Assembly: GCA_014155875.1 (NCBI GenBank)
Contig: JACEFZ010011075.1
Location: 70,650-134,649, forward strand
From: Cepaea nemoralis
Lineage: Eukaryota; Mollusca; Gastropoda; Stylommatophora; Helicidae
Reading direction: 5' to 3'
Length of the DNA: 64,000 bases
Part shown: positions 54,586 to 64,000 of the stretch, one piece after another
Numbering within the stretch: the stretch's first letter is position 1
Layout of the letters: each line of letters opens with the position of its first letter
The notes under the pieces: generated by a model
Database searches by the model: none
Told to the model about the DNA's origin: nothing
What the model saw: only the letters and a program-made list of their open reading frames with translations
Translations under genes and position numbers: made by a program

Positions 54586-54965
54586 TTGGTTCGCCTAATA
54601 GCAAGGGACACTGGTCTGGACAGGGAAACCAGACCACACATCCAAAAATCTGCCCAGCCCGAGCTCAAAGCGAGCGAAGTGATTAGGGGGCGGAACATGG
54701 TTGTCATCGTTGATGACGTCATCACACTTAGCATTTATACACAGAAGCCACAAACAACGGCTTGCACGATTTATTGACTGGTATATTTCTCTACAGGAAA
54801 TATTAGATACAGTGGTTGTAGACAATGACACAAGGCTTAGCTGATAATACCAGACAGACGTCTTATGATGCAAAAACAGCTGAGCTAAATGTGGTATGAA
54901 GTATATGACTTTATTTTGGGGCCAGTGCAGAAATTCAGATATCTAGGCCGTCAGTTAACGTCAGA

Positions 54966-55880
54966 CAAAATGTTGTGACAACTGGCAAGTCTGAGGGGGA
55001 AGACAAAGAATAGTCAGGTCGTAAATATCGATCATGCTTGCGTCACGTGACTGTTCGAGACCAAGAACAACGGAGCTGCTCTCCACCACCGCTGGGGATC
55101 GTGTAAATTGCGAACATGACCGCCCTCGACTTTCCGGCATACTCTGATGAGGATGAAGAGAGAAGAGAGGAATACTAATCGGATGTTTTAAAATAATCTA
55201 CGCCATGCAGATGACACAGTATTGATAGTATAAAATTCAAAAGATCTGCAATTGTTGGGCATTGTAGTACCAGAGAGTGCAAAGAAAGTACTTTCCTTGA
55301 ATATAAATAAAATAGTAACAGTGGTTGTATCAAAGAACAAGGTGACGCCACAATGTGAAATGGCAAAAAAAAAAAGGGGGGGAATATGCTTAACCAAGCG
55401 GATACATTTAAATACCCAAGGGCAATTATAACATCAGATGGAAGATGCACAACAGAGATTAAGAACAGAATAGGACAAGCAAACGCTGCATTTCAGAAAA
55501 TGAAAAGTATCTTATACAATAAGTGACCATCACTGAATGTAAGAAGGTACTGCGATGTACTTCGATTCTATATAGAACTAGTTTTGCTGTATGGTAGTGC
55601 ATCTTGGAACGCAAATGAACAAATTAGGAATAACCTGGAAGCAACAGAGACATAGAATGTTGCAAATTCCTTGGACTGCCAGGGTAATTAACAACGACAG
55701 CCTAATGGGAAGCTAATGAAACTAGAACACTATACACAACAATAAGAAAGACACAAACAAATTTCTTTGGTCACGTGATAAGAATACAAACACACACAGG
55801 CAAACAAACCGACATGCCAAGCAATATTCCTTAACACAATTCCCAAGATTGTGAAAGACATACACACAAAGCTACTTCAT
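54966..55880 (+). mobile_element. LINE-B1/B2 composite, copy 1
   Basis: 54966-55150 is the LINE-B1 3' end (TGTGACAACTGGCAAG..., ATGACCGCCCTCGAC..., GATGAGGATGAA). It passes directly into LINE-B2 RT (GAATACTAATCGGATG, broken YADD region as YAMQMTQY, KYPRAIITSDGRCTTEIKN, IELVLLYGSASWNANEQIRN, LQIPWTARVINND). The end, GCAAACAAACCGACATGCCA, is shared with the copy at 62700-63610. Full of frameshifts. Confidence 0.8.
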
Positions 55881-55887
55881 AGCTCTA

Positions 55888-56064
55888 TAACACCACAACC
55901 ACTTAATATGGACATGCAGAAACTTAACCAGATACAGACACCGCACATGTAACACACATTTAATCTCCTTTATGTTCACACTACAGACACTTAATATAGA
56001 CATGCAGATACAGACACCGCACATATAACACACATTTAATCTCCTTTATGTTTACACTATAGAC
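55888..56064. repeat. 88-bp satellite, left part
   Basis: Two units of ACACTTAATATGGACATGYA + GAAACTYARCCAGATACAGA + CACCGCACATATAACACACA + TTTAATCTCCTTTATGTTCA; the second lacks ~10 bp. The array continues at 60058 after the hAT insertion. Confidence 0.9.
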
Positions 56065-57419
56065 TAGTGTTTCCCAACGTGGGGCCCACGCCCCACAGGG
56101 GGGAAATTCGATTTCTCAGGGGGGCAATTCGATTGTTCAGGGGAGCAATTCGACTTTTAAGGGGAGCAATTCGACTGTTAAGGGGAGCAATTCGAAAATG
56201 AATTCATCCAGAGTTTAAGTTAACCGTATGGCGACTCTCAGTCGCTACTCGAGCTGAGTAAACGTCCAGTATAAGTAACTTCTGTCCGCCATGTTAGTAG
56301 CCGTGATTTCATTGTTAGACGTTAGAGGCGAACTACTGGTTATGCTGGGCCGGCACTAAGCGTTTTCTGCTATTTGCTCTGAATGGTGCGAAATGCTTAG
56401 TGCCGGGATCTCAGTTTCTGCAGTGTTTCGCAGTAACGCTCAGCATTCACCGTTGGTGTTAATTTGAAATAAGCGTCCGTTAAATTGTTGTAAAAGTCTC
56501 GTTGTTTTAAAACATATATACATTGTATAAATATAAATTATATATAAATGGCATGTAACTTCAATTGGTAATTTTTATCAATTTCAGTTTTAGAAGCATC
56601 ATTTTCCAGAAAAATTTGTCAAATGAAAAATTCTGCTTTTTTGTGGTGGGGTAAATGTGCCATACATAATTAAATATCATTTTTAGTCAAAGTTTACGCC
56701 AGTTCATATTATATTTTTTTAGTTTTTAATTGATCGTATATTTATTTATTTATTTCAGCCCATAGTGAAGTGAGTGGTGCAAGCAAGAAAACAATTTGTC
56801 AGTATTCGGAGGAATATTTAAAATTTGGTTTCATACCCGCTGTCCACGATGAACGGTCACCTTTTTCTCTTTTATGCCAAAAATGCTTGACCAACAAATC
56901 AATGAAACGAGGTTATCTTGAGGCACATTTGAAGGCGAAACATAATGCTCATATTAATTCAGATTTGAATTATTTTCAAACTTTAAAGAAAAATTTTGAA
57001 AAAAGAGTAACATTAAAGTCTCTATTTACTGCTCATAATACAACTCTCAATCGTAATCTTGAGGCAGTTATCAATTTCATCACTCATCGCTAAATCGGGA
57101 AAACGTCATATCGAGGGGAGATTTAATCAAACCCTCAATATCAGCATTTCTTAAAACGGTTCTGCAAAAAAGATGACAAAGACTTTAAAGCTATGCCACA
57201 AAGTAACAATACTGTTAGCAGAAGAATAGACGAAATGAGTGAGGATATTGAAATACTTGTTGAAAAGCTGAAAACAAGAAAATTCTCGGAGCAAATGGAT
57301 GAATCAACTTTGAGAGACAGTCAGACCGTACTTATAACTAACATAAAGATGTATTGATAAAAGGTTATTTTGCTGAAGAAATGATGTTCTGTATCACTAG
57401 AAGCACCACTACTCCAAAG

Positions 57420-57452
57420 ATATATAATATTATAGATATTATATATATATAG

Positions 57453-57483
<31 letters not shown>

Positions 57484-57492
57484 TATATATAG

Positions 57493-57545
<53 letters not shown>
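57420..57545. repeat. (AT)n and (GA)n microsatellite in hAT
   Basis: AT-rich dinucleotide tract 57420-57514, with interruptions, followed by GA repeats to 57548. It precedes the LINE-B1 fragment. Confidence 0.93.
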
Positions 57546-57548
<3 letters not shown>

Positions 57549-57574
57549 AAGCTAAAAAAAATTACTTAGATGTC

Positions 57575-57990
57575 AATATCCATCCATCATGTGCCATGCC
57601 GGAAAGCGTGGGCGGTCATGACTCGCCATTTCACTCTATCACCAGAGTCGTGGATCATCTCATTGTTCCTGTCTCGGCCATGCCATGTGGCCAAGTTCTC
57701 CAGGTATTTACTTCTCGGTCTTCCCCTTGGTCTGTTCCCTTCGATCTTGCCAGTTGTCACCAAGTTCTCCAATTCATTTCTTCTCATAACATGTCCAAAA
57801 TATGTTGACCAGTCTACGTCTAATTTCTCTAATCAGTTTACGATTTTCATTTGTTTCCTGTAGTACTTGGTCATTGGTTTTTCTGTCTGTCCATGGTATT
57901 CTTTGCATTCTCCTCAGAAACCACATTTCTACAGCCATCGAATGTTCTTCAGCTTGACTACTCCTTGTCCAATAATATACCAATGACTGC
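57575..57990 (-). mobile_element. LINE-B1 3' fragment in hAT
   Basis: Minus strand: EMWFLRRMQRIPWTDRKTND, LQETNENRKLIREIRRR, then RNELENLVTTGKIEGNRPRG and RPRSKYLENLATWHGRDRNN. Same 3' end as the copy at 17383. It splits the hAT transposase between its first catalytic Asp and the GAPNM region. Confidence 0.82.
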
Positions 57991-58432
57991 TCATTGTCCA
58001 ATAATATATCAATGAAAAATATAACATCTTGTGCTGCTGGTGCTCCTAATATGACGGGGAAGAAAAATGGTTGCTTAAATTTGATGAAATATGAGAATGC
58101 AGAAATGCTTCTTGTGCATTGTATTATTAACAGGGAAAACCTGGTAGCTAAAAACATTTTGCCTATTCTAAATGAAGTACTAAATTTAGTTATAAAGTGT
58201 ATCAATGCCGTTAAAGCTAGTGCCAAATGTGAACGACTCTTCAAGTTATTTTGTGAAGAACAAAATGAAGACCATGTGAGACTTACACTTCACACTGAAG
58301 TAAGATGGCTCTCGAAAGGGAACTGCTTGAAAAGATTTATGGAACTATTTGATACTCTTAGTGATTTTTTAAGCGACAAACCTGAAATGAAAAATCTGTT
58401 AACGGTCGATGGTAGGCATTTGTGAATTATTT

Positions 58433-58674
58433 AGCCCTTAAAAAAGTCGCTTAAAAGTCGACAGGGTCGACTTCATTGCACCGGGTTTTATCCCATATGG
58501 CTCGGTCTCTTTCCGCAGCACGGAAAGCGTCGCACAAAGCACGAACTCCGTAGCTTTTAGCGACGACCCACAGGAGTCTCCGAAACATTTAACTCGTAAA
58601 CCGAAGGACGTGGCCCGGAATCGAACCCACAACCTTCGGAGCATGAGTCAAACGGCTTGACCACTTCGCTACAA
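58433..58674 (-). mobile_element. SINE-T2 in hAT (minus orientation)
   Basis: Minus strand begins TTGTAGCGAAGTGGTCAAGC (A-box region) and GTTGTGGGTTCGATTCCGGG (clear B-box), then a body with TCGTCGCTAAAAGCTACGGA and CTTTCCGTGCTGCGGAAAGA, ending AAGCGACTTTTTT. Same family as 61685-61924. Confidence 0.82.
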
Positions 58675-59013
58675 CTAAATATGCTAATTAAACAACTTCG
58701 AGGAACAAATAAAACTCTTGTCGATGCAAAAGGGAAGATATTTGCTTCATTACCTTTATTGAATTATGTCAGACATGTTTGCAACAAAAATTTTGTAAAG
58801 TTTCATTGGCTCCAAAAATGTGAAGTGACTGATACCGCTATATATGTTATTGTCGATTATCTGAAAATTTTATCGGCTGATTTAAAAGAAAGATTTTCTG
58901 ATTTAAAACAAATTGATTTCCCAACTTGGATGATGCAGCCAATGTTAGTGGATTTGTCTGATATTTCAAATATGCAGTATCAAGAAGAACTCGCAGAAAT
59001 GCAAAATCATGAG

Positions 59014-59496
59014 TCAAAACTTTATCATCTATATATATATATACAAGAGAATGTTTGTGTTTTTGTTTGTGTCTTTCTGTGTCCTTTATGCGTTCCCGAA
59101 TGGTCCATCCGATTGAGATGAAATTTTCTACAGATGTTCTTCTCACTCCCTCGGAGCCAACTGGCATAGGTAGTTAGTTTAAAATCAACAATTTTTCCTC
59201 CAGCACGAAAGAAAATGGCACGAGCTTAAGAAACAGACGAATAAATGTCCCGCCATCATGCTGCAAGGGAACTGACTCTCTGATTAAACCAGAAATTTGT
59301 TATGAACAATTGTTGTTCTCACTCGCGCGGATCCAACTGAAATAGTTAGTTAGTTTAAAATCAATGTTTAATGTTTGGGAACGGGAACGGGATCATCAGA
59401 AACCGACCAACGGGAGCGGGAGAAGAGGCCGAGTATGAATTAAATGAAACGTTCCCCGCCAGGGTCTGGGCGAAGCCGGGCCGGGTCGTCTAGTTT
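59014..59496 (+). mobile_element. Helitron/Helentron-like non-autonomous element (tentative)
   Basis: The insert splits hAT coding between KLY and FNIKG. It starts CATCTATATATATATA and ends GGCGAAGCCGGGCCGGGTCG + TCTAG, with T immediately on either side and no target duplication. A CTAG 3' end, insertion between T and T, and a (TA)n near the 5' end are reported for Helentron-type elements. An inverted relative with the same end lies at 63776. Confidence 0.5.
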
Positions 59497-60057
59497 AATA
59501 TAAAAGGAGCGATGGCATGGCTTTGTGAGGAAACCGAAATCAAATATCCAAATGCAACCAAATGTGCAAGAGAACTATTGTTACCGTTTCCATCTTCATA
59601 TTTAGTTGAATGCGGATTTAGTGCCATAAATGATTTGCTGCTTAAAAAAAAATCGGCTGGATATAACAAAACGGGGAGACTTGAGACTGAAGTTAACTAA
59701 ATTGGAACCTGACATAAAATCTCTTTGCAGCAAGCATGAAGCGCAAGGATCTCACTAAATTTAAATAGTAAATAATTACTAATAATTAAAATAATATAGA
59801 AAAATTTTCATAAAAAATATTTTGCACTTGAATTTCAGTTCTCAGTTATATGTTTTGAAAATCTACTTACTGTGTTTGCTCAATAATTTCCCAGTGATTT
59901 ATTCCTAACACCCATCATTCAAGTTTCTTTAGTGAACACTTCAATTTTTGAATATTGAAAATTATGTACATGTTTTTTTAGGGGAGGGGGGGGGGGGGCA
60001 TAAGAATTTTAGAAAGGCTTAGTTGGGGCATAGCACAAAAAAGGTTGGGAAACACTG

Positions 60058-60325
60058 CTATAGTCACTTAATATGGACATGTAGAAACTCAGCCAAATAC
60101 AAACACCGCACATATAACACACATGTAATCTCCTTTATGTTCACACTACAGACACTTAATATGGACATGTAGAAACTCAGCCAGATACAGACACCGCACA
60201 TATAACACACATGTAATCTCCTTTATGTTCACACTACAGACACTTAATATGGACATGTAGAAACTCAGCCAAATACAAACACCACACATGTATCACACAT
60301 GTAATCTCCTTTATGTTCAAACACA
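60058..60325. repeat. 88-bp satellite, right part
   Basis: Three units in the same phase as 55888-56064, ~90% identical, e.g. GACACTTAATATGGACATGT at 60149, 60238 and (partly) 60065. 60326-60610 beyond it is A+T rich with nothing recognisable. Confidence 0.9.
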
Positions 60326-60610
60326 AAATGTCACATATTAAAATATATGTATTCTTATTTTATTACCAATTGTTAAAATAACATGAATGACCATTTATAA
60401 ACTTTCTGAAAATTGCTGTAAAGAATTGCTTTCGCTACACCTTGGTATAAATGAGTATAAGAAAGAATCAGGAAATTGTGAGTGAATGTTGAATGAAAGA
60501 ATATTAAAAATGCATGAGGTCGACAAAGACCAATGTGTAATTATTAAATCTGTAAATTTGTGTGTAAATGAAATGCTTGTTACATCTACCCAACCAAAAA
60601 AAAAAAAAAT

Positions 60611-61426
60611 GCAATTAATCTTACCAGGGCCATATGTAGAAGCGGTTCATTTGAATTGCACATAGGGACGTGGGGCATGATGGGGGAGGCTCTAGCCCCC
60701 TGGGGAACTGCGAACCCTTAAAAAGAAAAATTAAAAAATAAAAAAGATATCGATGCACTATGGGCAAACCCATATGCAAATCTTATTTTCAAATAAAATA
60801 TTCAGAGAATCTTGCTGCATTTAACGTCTGATGTTTTGTTGTAATTGCAAATGTAAAGGACAACACACAATGCACCTTGAAAATACACACTGTTATGTAC
60901 GAAATAAAACCACATTAAACGGAAGACATTTGTTATTAAAATATTAGAAGGGGACATAACAACATAACACTTATATCAAGGGACATTACTAAAAGTGGTA
61001 TGAATGTATTATGTGATTTAAATTGTAGTAATTTGTTTATATTAATTTTTTTTATAAAATTGTCATAGAAATTATCGACAGTTATATGTAGCATAAATAA
61101 TGGGCTACTAATTTTAAGTCATCTTCAAAGTTTGTGTTAAAGTAAAGGCTTCATTTTAGACGTGTGAGAATTTTATAAATAATTTGTCTATGTCTGCTCG
61201 ATATTACAATACTGTTTTATCCATAAATAGCATTACTGGCTTAAATCACTTATTGAGAATATTTTTGTCTGGCTTTTAAAAAAGCCGAATATTCTAAACA
61301 TTCAGCACTTTTGATTGATACTAAATGCAACTAATTTCAGATAGCTTCTCTGCTCTTTGGCTAAAATGATCACAACGACACGTGGGGACCTTATGGGGCG
61401 GATCTGGCCCTTCTGAGAACCGCGAA

Positions 61427-61515
<89 letters not shown>

Positions 61516-61673
61516 GTGCGCGCTCAAGCAAACACCATGTATACCTGCTTTGCAATTTACTTTGTCAAATGGGATGCGTGTTGGGATGCTTAACGTATGG
61601 AAAATGTTGCAGGTACATACAAGATGTACCATTTTCAGAAAGCAAGAGTGAATGAGCATACTTGGAGTATGAA
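60611..61673 (+). repeat. FamU repeat copy 4
   Basis: ATCTTACCAGGGCCATATGT, GGGACGTGGGGCATGATGGG and CCCTGGGGAACTGCGAACCC; later GCACCTTGAAAATACACACT and a decayed U2-like start AGCTTCTCTGCTCTTTGGCT at 61345-61364, then a second module, (CT)n and the phrase ACAAGATGTACCATTTTCAG. It continues at 61936-62335 after SINE-T2, with a ~66-bp local duplication at about 61925-62060. Confidence 0.7.
61428..61513. repeat. (CT)n microsatellite
   Basis: About 43 CT units in FamU copy 4; the homologous place in copy 1 (10347-10362) has about eight. Confidence 0.95.
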
Positions 61674-61684
61674 AGATTCAGTGA

Positions 61685-61924
61685 ACCTCCGTGGCGAAGT
61701 GGTCAAGCCGTCTAACTCGGGATTCGAATGTTGTGAGTTCGACTCCGGGTCGCGCCTTTTTGGATTCACGGGTGACATTTTTTAGAAGACTCAGGGGGTC
61801 GTCGCTGGAGCTACGGAATTCGTGCTTTGTTTGACGCTTTCCGCGCTGCGGAAAGAGACTGAGCCTTCGGGGATAATAACCCGGTGCAATGAAGTCAACC
61901 CTGTCGATTTTTAAGCGTCTTGTT
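61685..61924 (+). mobile_element. SINE-T2, intact insertion
   Basis: Flanked by a perfect 11-bp duplication AGATTCAGTGA (61674-61684 and 61925-61935). Head ACCTCCGTGGCGAAGTGGTC + AAGCCGTC (A-box), TTGTGAGTTCGACTCCGGG (B-box GAGTTCGACTCC), then body with GTCGTCGCTGGAGCTACGGA and CGCTTTCCGCGCTGCGGAAA (a strong stem) and 3' end TTTAAGCGTCTTGTT. It is a tRNA-derived, RNA-polymerase-III-type SINE; a relative is inverted in the hAT element. Confidence 0.9.
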
Positions 61925-62335
61925 AGATTCAGTGATATCGTTAAACTTGTTTCAATAAAACTAAGTGTGAATGAGATTACCTGGAGTATGAAAGATTCAG
62001 TGATACCGTTAAACTTGTTTCAATAAAACTAAGAGTGAATGAGATTACTTGGAGTATGAAAGACTTTCTACTGAAAGATTTTAGTATACATGAGAGCAAA
62101 TGATTACTCCACCATCATCATCAACAATAATGTGTAGGTAATTACACCATGCTATGAATGTAATATTATCATGTGTTTATGAATGTATTTGTTGTATTCA
62201 CAAATGTAAAACACACACAACGCAGATTGTAAATATAAATTGTATCGTACGAAATAAGCATTTGTTAAAAACAAATTTAGAAATCTTCTGTTGATGAGAA
62301 TGTAATAAATCTGATTTAAAATCTACAATGAATTG

Positions 62336-62699
62336 ACGATACATGATTTTCTAAGCAAATGTACAGAAGGTAGTTTGCCATTGCTTTCCTTCTTAGCAAT
62401 GACTAAACTGTCCGATGGCCGTAGTCACTGCCCCTCCCCCCAAGAGAACATCTGCCTAGCGACGCGGGAAATTGGAGACCATAACCTATAACTATTTGTT
62501 GTTTGCGCTTCAACTTCATCCACCACCTGCACACATGGCTTCACGTACCTCTTATCGGGGAGGGTGAGGGAGGGGGGGGGGGGCTAAACAAGTACTCAGC
62601 CTTGCCCAAGGGCGTCCCTTAGGGTAGCGGAGGGCAAGAGGTACCTTCCTTCTGAGCAAATCCCAAAAGAACCAAATGAAAACCGTAAACAAGTTAAAG
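62336..62699. other. No gene seen; SINE-like debris
   Basis: TAGTTTGCCATTGCTTTCCT near 62375 resembles the reverse of the SINE-T1 phrase AAAGCAATGGCAAAC. A poly-G run lies at 62570-62582. Nothing else is recognisable. Confidence 0.45.
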
Positions 62700-63610
62700 A
62701 AATTAAGCTAGGCGTAGACTGTCACAATTTTTTGGGCACGTTATGAGAAGAAATAAATTAGAGAAATGTGTGATAACTGGCAAGATTGAGGAGGAAAGAA
62801 CAAGGGGAAGTCAGAGAAGTAATGGTTGAGACAAGAACACAGAGCTGATCCACGACTCTGGTGATAGTATGAGATGGCGAAATATGACCGCCCACGCTTG
62901 TCGGCATGGCGCATGATGATGATGAAAAAAGAGAAGCCAGAAATATTAATAAGGGGGGGGGGGGGGTTATAAAATCAGCAGTCTACGCTATGCAGATTTC
63001 ACTGTATTTATGGCGGACAATTTAAAAGATCTGCAATTGTTGGACATTGTAATAACAGAGGGTGCAAGGAAAGTACTCTCCTTGAATATAAAGGAAACAG
63101 TAACAGTGGTTGTATCAAAGAAAAAGGTGACGCCAAAATGTAAGATGGCAACAGATGGGAAAATGCTTAACAACGTGGATGCATTTAAATACCTAGGGGC
63201 AATTATAACATCGGATGGAAGATGCACAACAGGGATTAAGAACAGAATAAGGCAAGCAAAAGCTGCATTTCAGAAAATGAAAATTATCTTATACAATAAG
63301 GCAATATCGCTGAATGAAAGAAAGCGAGTACTGAGATGCTATACAGTACCTGTTTTGCTGTATGGCGTGAATCTTGGAACGTAAATAAACAAATAAGGAA
63401 GAACTTGGTAGCAAAGGAGACGTAGAATGTTGCAGATTCCTTGGACTGCCAGAGTAACTAACAACGATTGCATAAAGGAGGCTTATGAAACTAGAACATT
63501 ATATACAACAATAAGAAAGACAAACAAATTTCTTTGGTCAAGTGATAAGAATACAAACACGCATAGGCAAACAAACCGACATGCCAAGCAATATTCCTCA
63601 ACACCATTCC
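62700..63610 (+). mobile_element. LINE-B1/B2 composite, copy 2
   Basis: LINE-B1 3' end (62735-62920: GTGATAACTGGCAAGATTGA, ATGACCGCCCACGCTTGTCG, GATGATGATG) is joined to LINE-B2 RT (62925 on: EKPEILI, LRYADFTVFMADNLKDLQLL with YADF at the active site; DAFKYLGAIITSDGRCTTGI; KRVLRCYTVPVLLYG; LQIPWTARVTNNDCIKEAYE). It ends in GCAAACAAACCGACATGCCA as in copy 1. Dead. Confidence 0.82.
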
Positions 63611-63624
63611 AAATATTGTAAAAG

Positions 63625-63657
63625 ACACACACACGCACGCACGCACGCACACACACC

Positions 63658-63688
<31 letters not shown>

Positions 63689-63691
63689 ACA

Positions 63692-63775
<84 letters not shown>
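63625..63775. repeat. (CA)n then (TA)n microsatellites
   Basis: CA/CGCA tract 63625-63690 followed by ~40 TA units at 63696-63775, directly abutting the Helitron-like end. Confidence 0.95.
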
Positions 63776-63871
63776 TAGCTGACCCTGCCCGGCTTCGCCC
63801 AGACCCTGGTGGGGAGCATCTCATTTAATTCATATAAGTAGTCATATAAGTTCTCGTTCCCGTTACCGACT
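63776..63871 (-). mobile_element. Helitron/Helentron-like end (minus orientation, partial)
   Basis: CTAGCTGACCCTGCCCGGCT + TCGCCCAGACCCTGG is the inverted counterpart of the end at 59460-59496; it then continues TCATTTAATTCATATAAG as in the interior of that copy. It starts exactly at the (TA)n tract. Confidence 0.5.
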
Positions 63872-63874
63872 GAC

Positions 63875-63911
<37 letters not shown>

Positions 63912-64000
63912 GGTCTGGGGGGTTTACCCGGGGGCCCTTTTTTTGGCAAATTGCCCAGCTTTTTCCCGGTTTTTTTTGGAGGGGGGCCCCTTTTCCCCCC
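63872..64000. repeat. (TCTG)n and low-quality, homopolymer-rich end
   Basis: (TGTC)n-type tetranucleotide repeats to ~63913, then runs of G, T, C (e.g. GGGGGGCCCC, TTTTTTTT). These look like degraded or misassembled read ends, not biology. Confidence 0.7.

Larger units (their letters stand above)
56770..59700 (+). pseudogene. hAT transposase (BED-finger, ZBED5/SCAND3 type)
   Basis: Pieces in order. 56770-57093: N-terminal BED-like finger (SLLCQKCLTNKSMKRGYLEA then HLKAKHNAH). ~57180-57420: FKAMPQSNNTVSRRIDEMSE and FSEQMDESTLRDSQTV (first catalytic Asp). 57994-58425: SCAAGAPNMTGKKNG, where relatives have TDGAPAM, so the second catalytic Asp is lost; TLHTEVRWLSKGNCLKRFME. 58675-59033: LNMLIKQLRGTNKTLVDAKG and FHWLQKCEVTD. 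59500-59700: C-terminal dimerisation region LPFPSSYLVECGFSAINDLL with the conserved Glu. Stops, frameshifts and three insertions make it inactive. The enzyme would have cut and pasted the element. Confidence 0.88.
56065..60057 (+). mobile_element. hAT-superfamily DNA transposon (ZBED/SCAND3-like), decayed
   Basis: Terminal inverted repeats TAGTGTTTCCCAAC (56065-56078) and GTTGGGAAACACTG (60044-60057), flanked by 8-bp duplications CTATAGAC (56057-56064) and CTATAGTC (60058-60065): 8 bp is the hAT hallmark. It inserted into the 88-bp satellite. The interior encodes BED-finger transposase remnants and has itself been hit by a microsatellite plus LINE-B1 fragment (57420-57990), SINE-T2 (58433-58674) and a Helitron-like element (59014-59496). 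Without those it is ~2.7 kb. Confidence 0.92.

Noticed and set aside
54690..54730. CRE-type regulatory palindrome TGACGTCA
   Set aside because: A lone 8-bp palindrome (~54713-54720) with no adjacent gene; it is not enough evidence for a regulatory site.
61685..61760. Functional tRNA gene
   Set aside because: A- and B-boxes are present but acceptor arms do not pair and it is the head of a SINE with a body and target duplication.

Overview
This is an animal (metazoan) nuclear DNA window, almost certainly from an invertebrate with a repeat-rich genome. I could not recognise a single host protein-coding gene, rRNA or functional tRNA. Nearly all of it is transposable elements nested in one another plus simple-sequence tracts. 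The species cannot be fixed from the sequence. The mix (Ty3/gypsy elements with integrase upstream of reverse transcriptase, many LINE types, tRNA-headed SINEs, a ZBED-type hAT transposon, long trinucleotide tracts) would suit a mollusc or another marine invertebrate, but that is inference. Element names below are my own labels.

Layout. 1-80 is a LINE-I tail. 81-317 and 9518-14880 are copy 1 of a dispersed non-coding repeat (FamU) interrupted by insertions: a full-length LTR retrotransposon, GPIR-1 (318-9517, minus), a LINE-E fragment (10495-11117), LINE-B1 fragments (11206-12094, 14435-14641) and a 2.2-kb solo LTR (12206-14395). 14900-16095 is FamU copy 2, with a clear U2-snRNA-like segment and a SINE. 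16096-20640 holds LINE-B2 and LINE-B1 relics with SINEs and a 415-bp tandem duplication. 20722-27100 holds a LINE-I fragment and a Jockey-like LINE with scrambled domain order. 27101-30140 holds tRNA-like repeats, a fold-back element, FamU copy 3 and LINE bits. 30168-39596 is one 5'-truncated LINE-E flanked by a long target duplication and split by a young non-autonomous LTR element, GPIR-2 (31516-38218). 39627-45440 is a LINE-D copy split by a nearly complete LINE-C (41421-45254). 45441-54965 is mostly satellites, microsatellites, a LINE-I 3' half and SINE debris. 54966-63610 is a LINE composite, an 88-bp satellite split by a decayed hAT transposon (56065-60057) that itself took three insertions, FamU copy 4, and a second copy of the LINE composite. 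The last ~90 bases look like poor-quality sequence.

The two most interesting objects are the LTR elements. GPIR-1 has one uninterrupted 1510-codon gag-pol frame in the order Gag, protease, integrase, reverse transcriptase, RNase H. That is the Ty1/copia domain order on Ty3/gypsy-type domains, as known for Gmr1-like elements. GPIR-2 keeps an intact 818-codon Gag-protease frame with only a stub of integrase zinc domain and no reverse transcriptase, yet its LTRs are about 99% identical, so it was probably mobilised in trans. Other leads are a U2-snRNA-like head on the FamU repeat, a short SINE sharing a GAA tail with LINE-E, a repeated LINE-B1/B2 composite with common breakpoints, and a mosaic LTR pair in GPIR-1.
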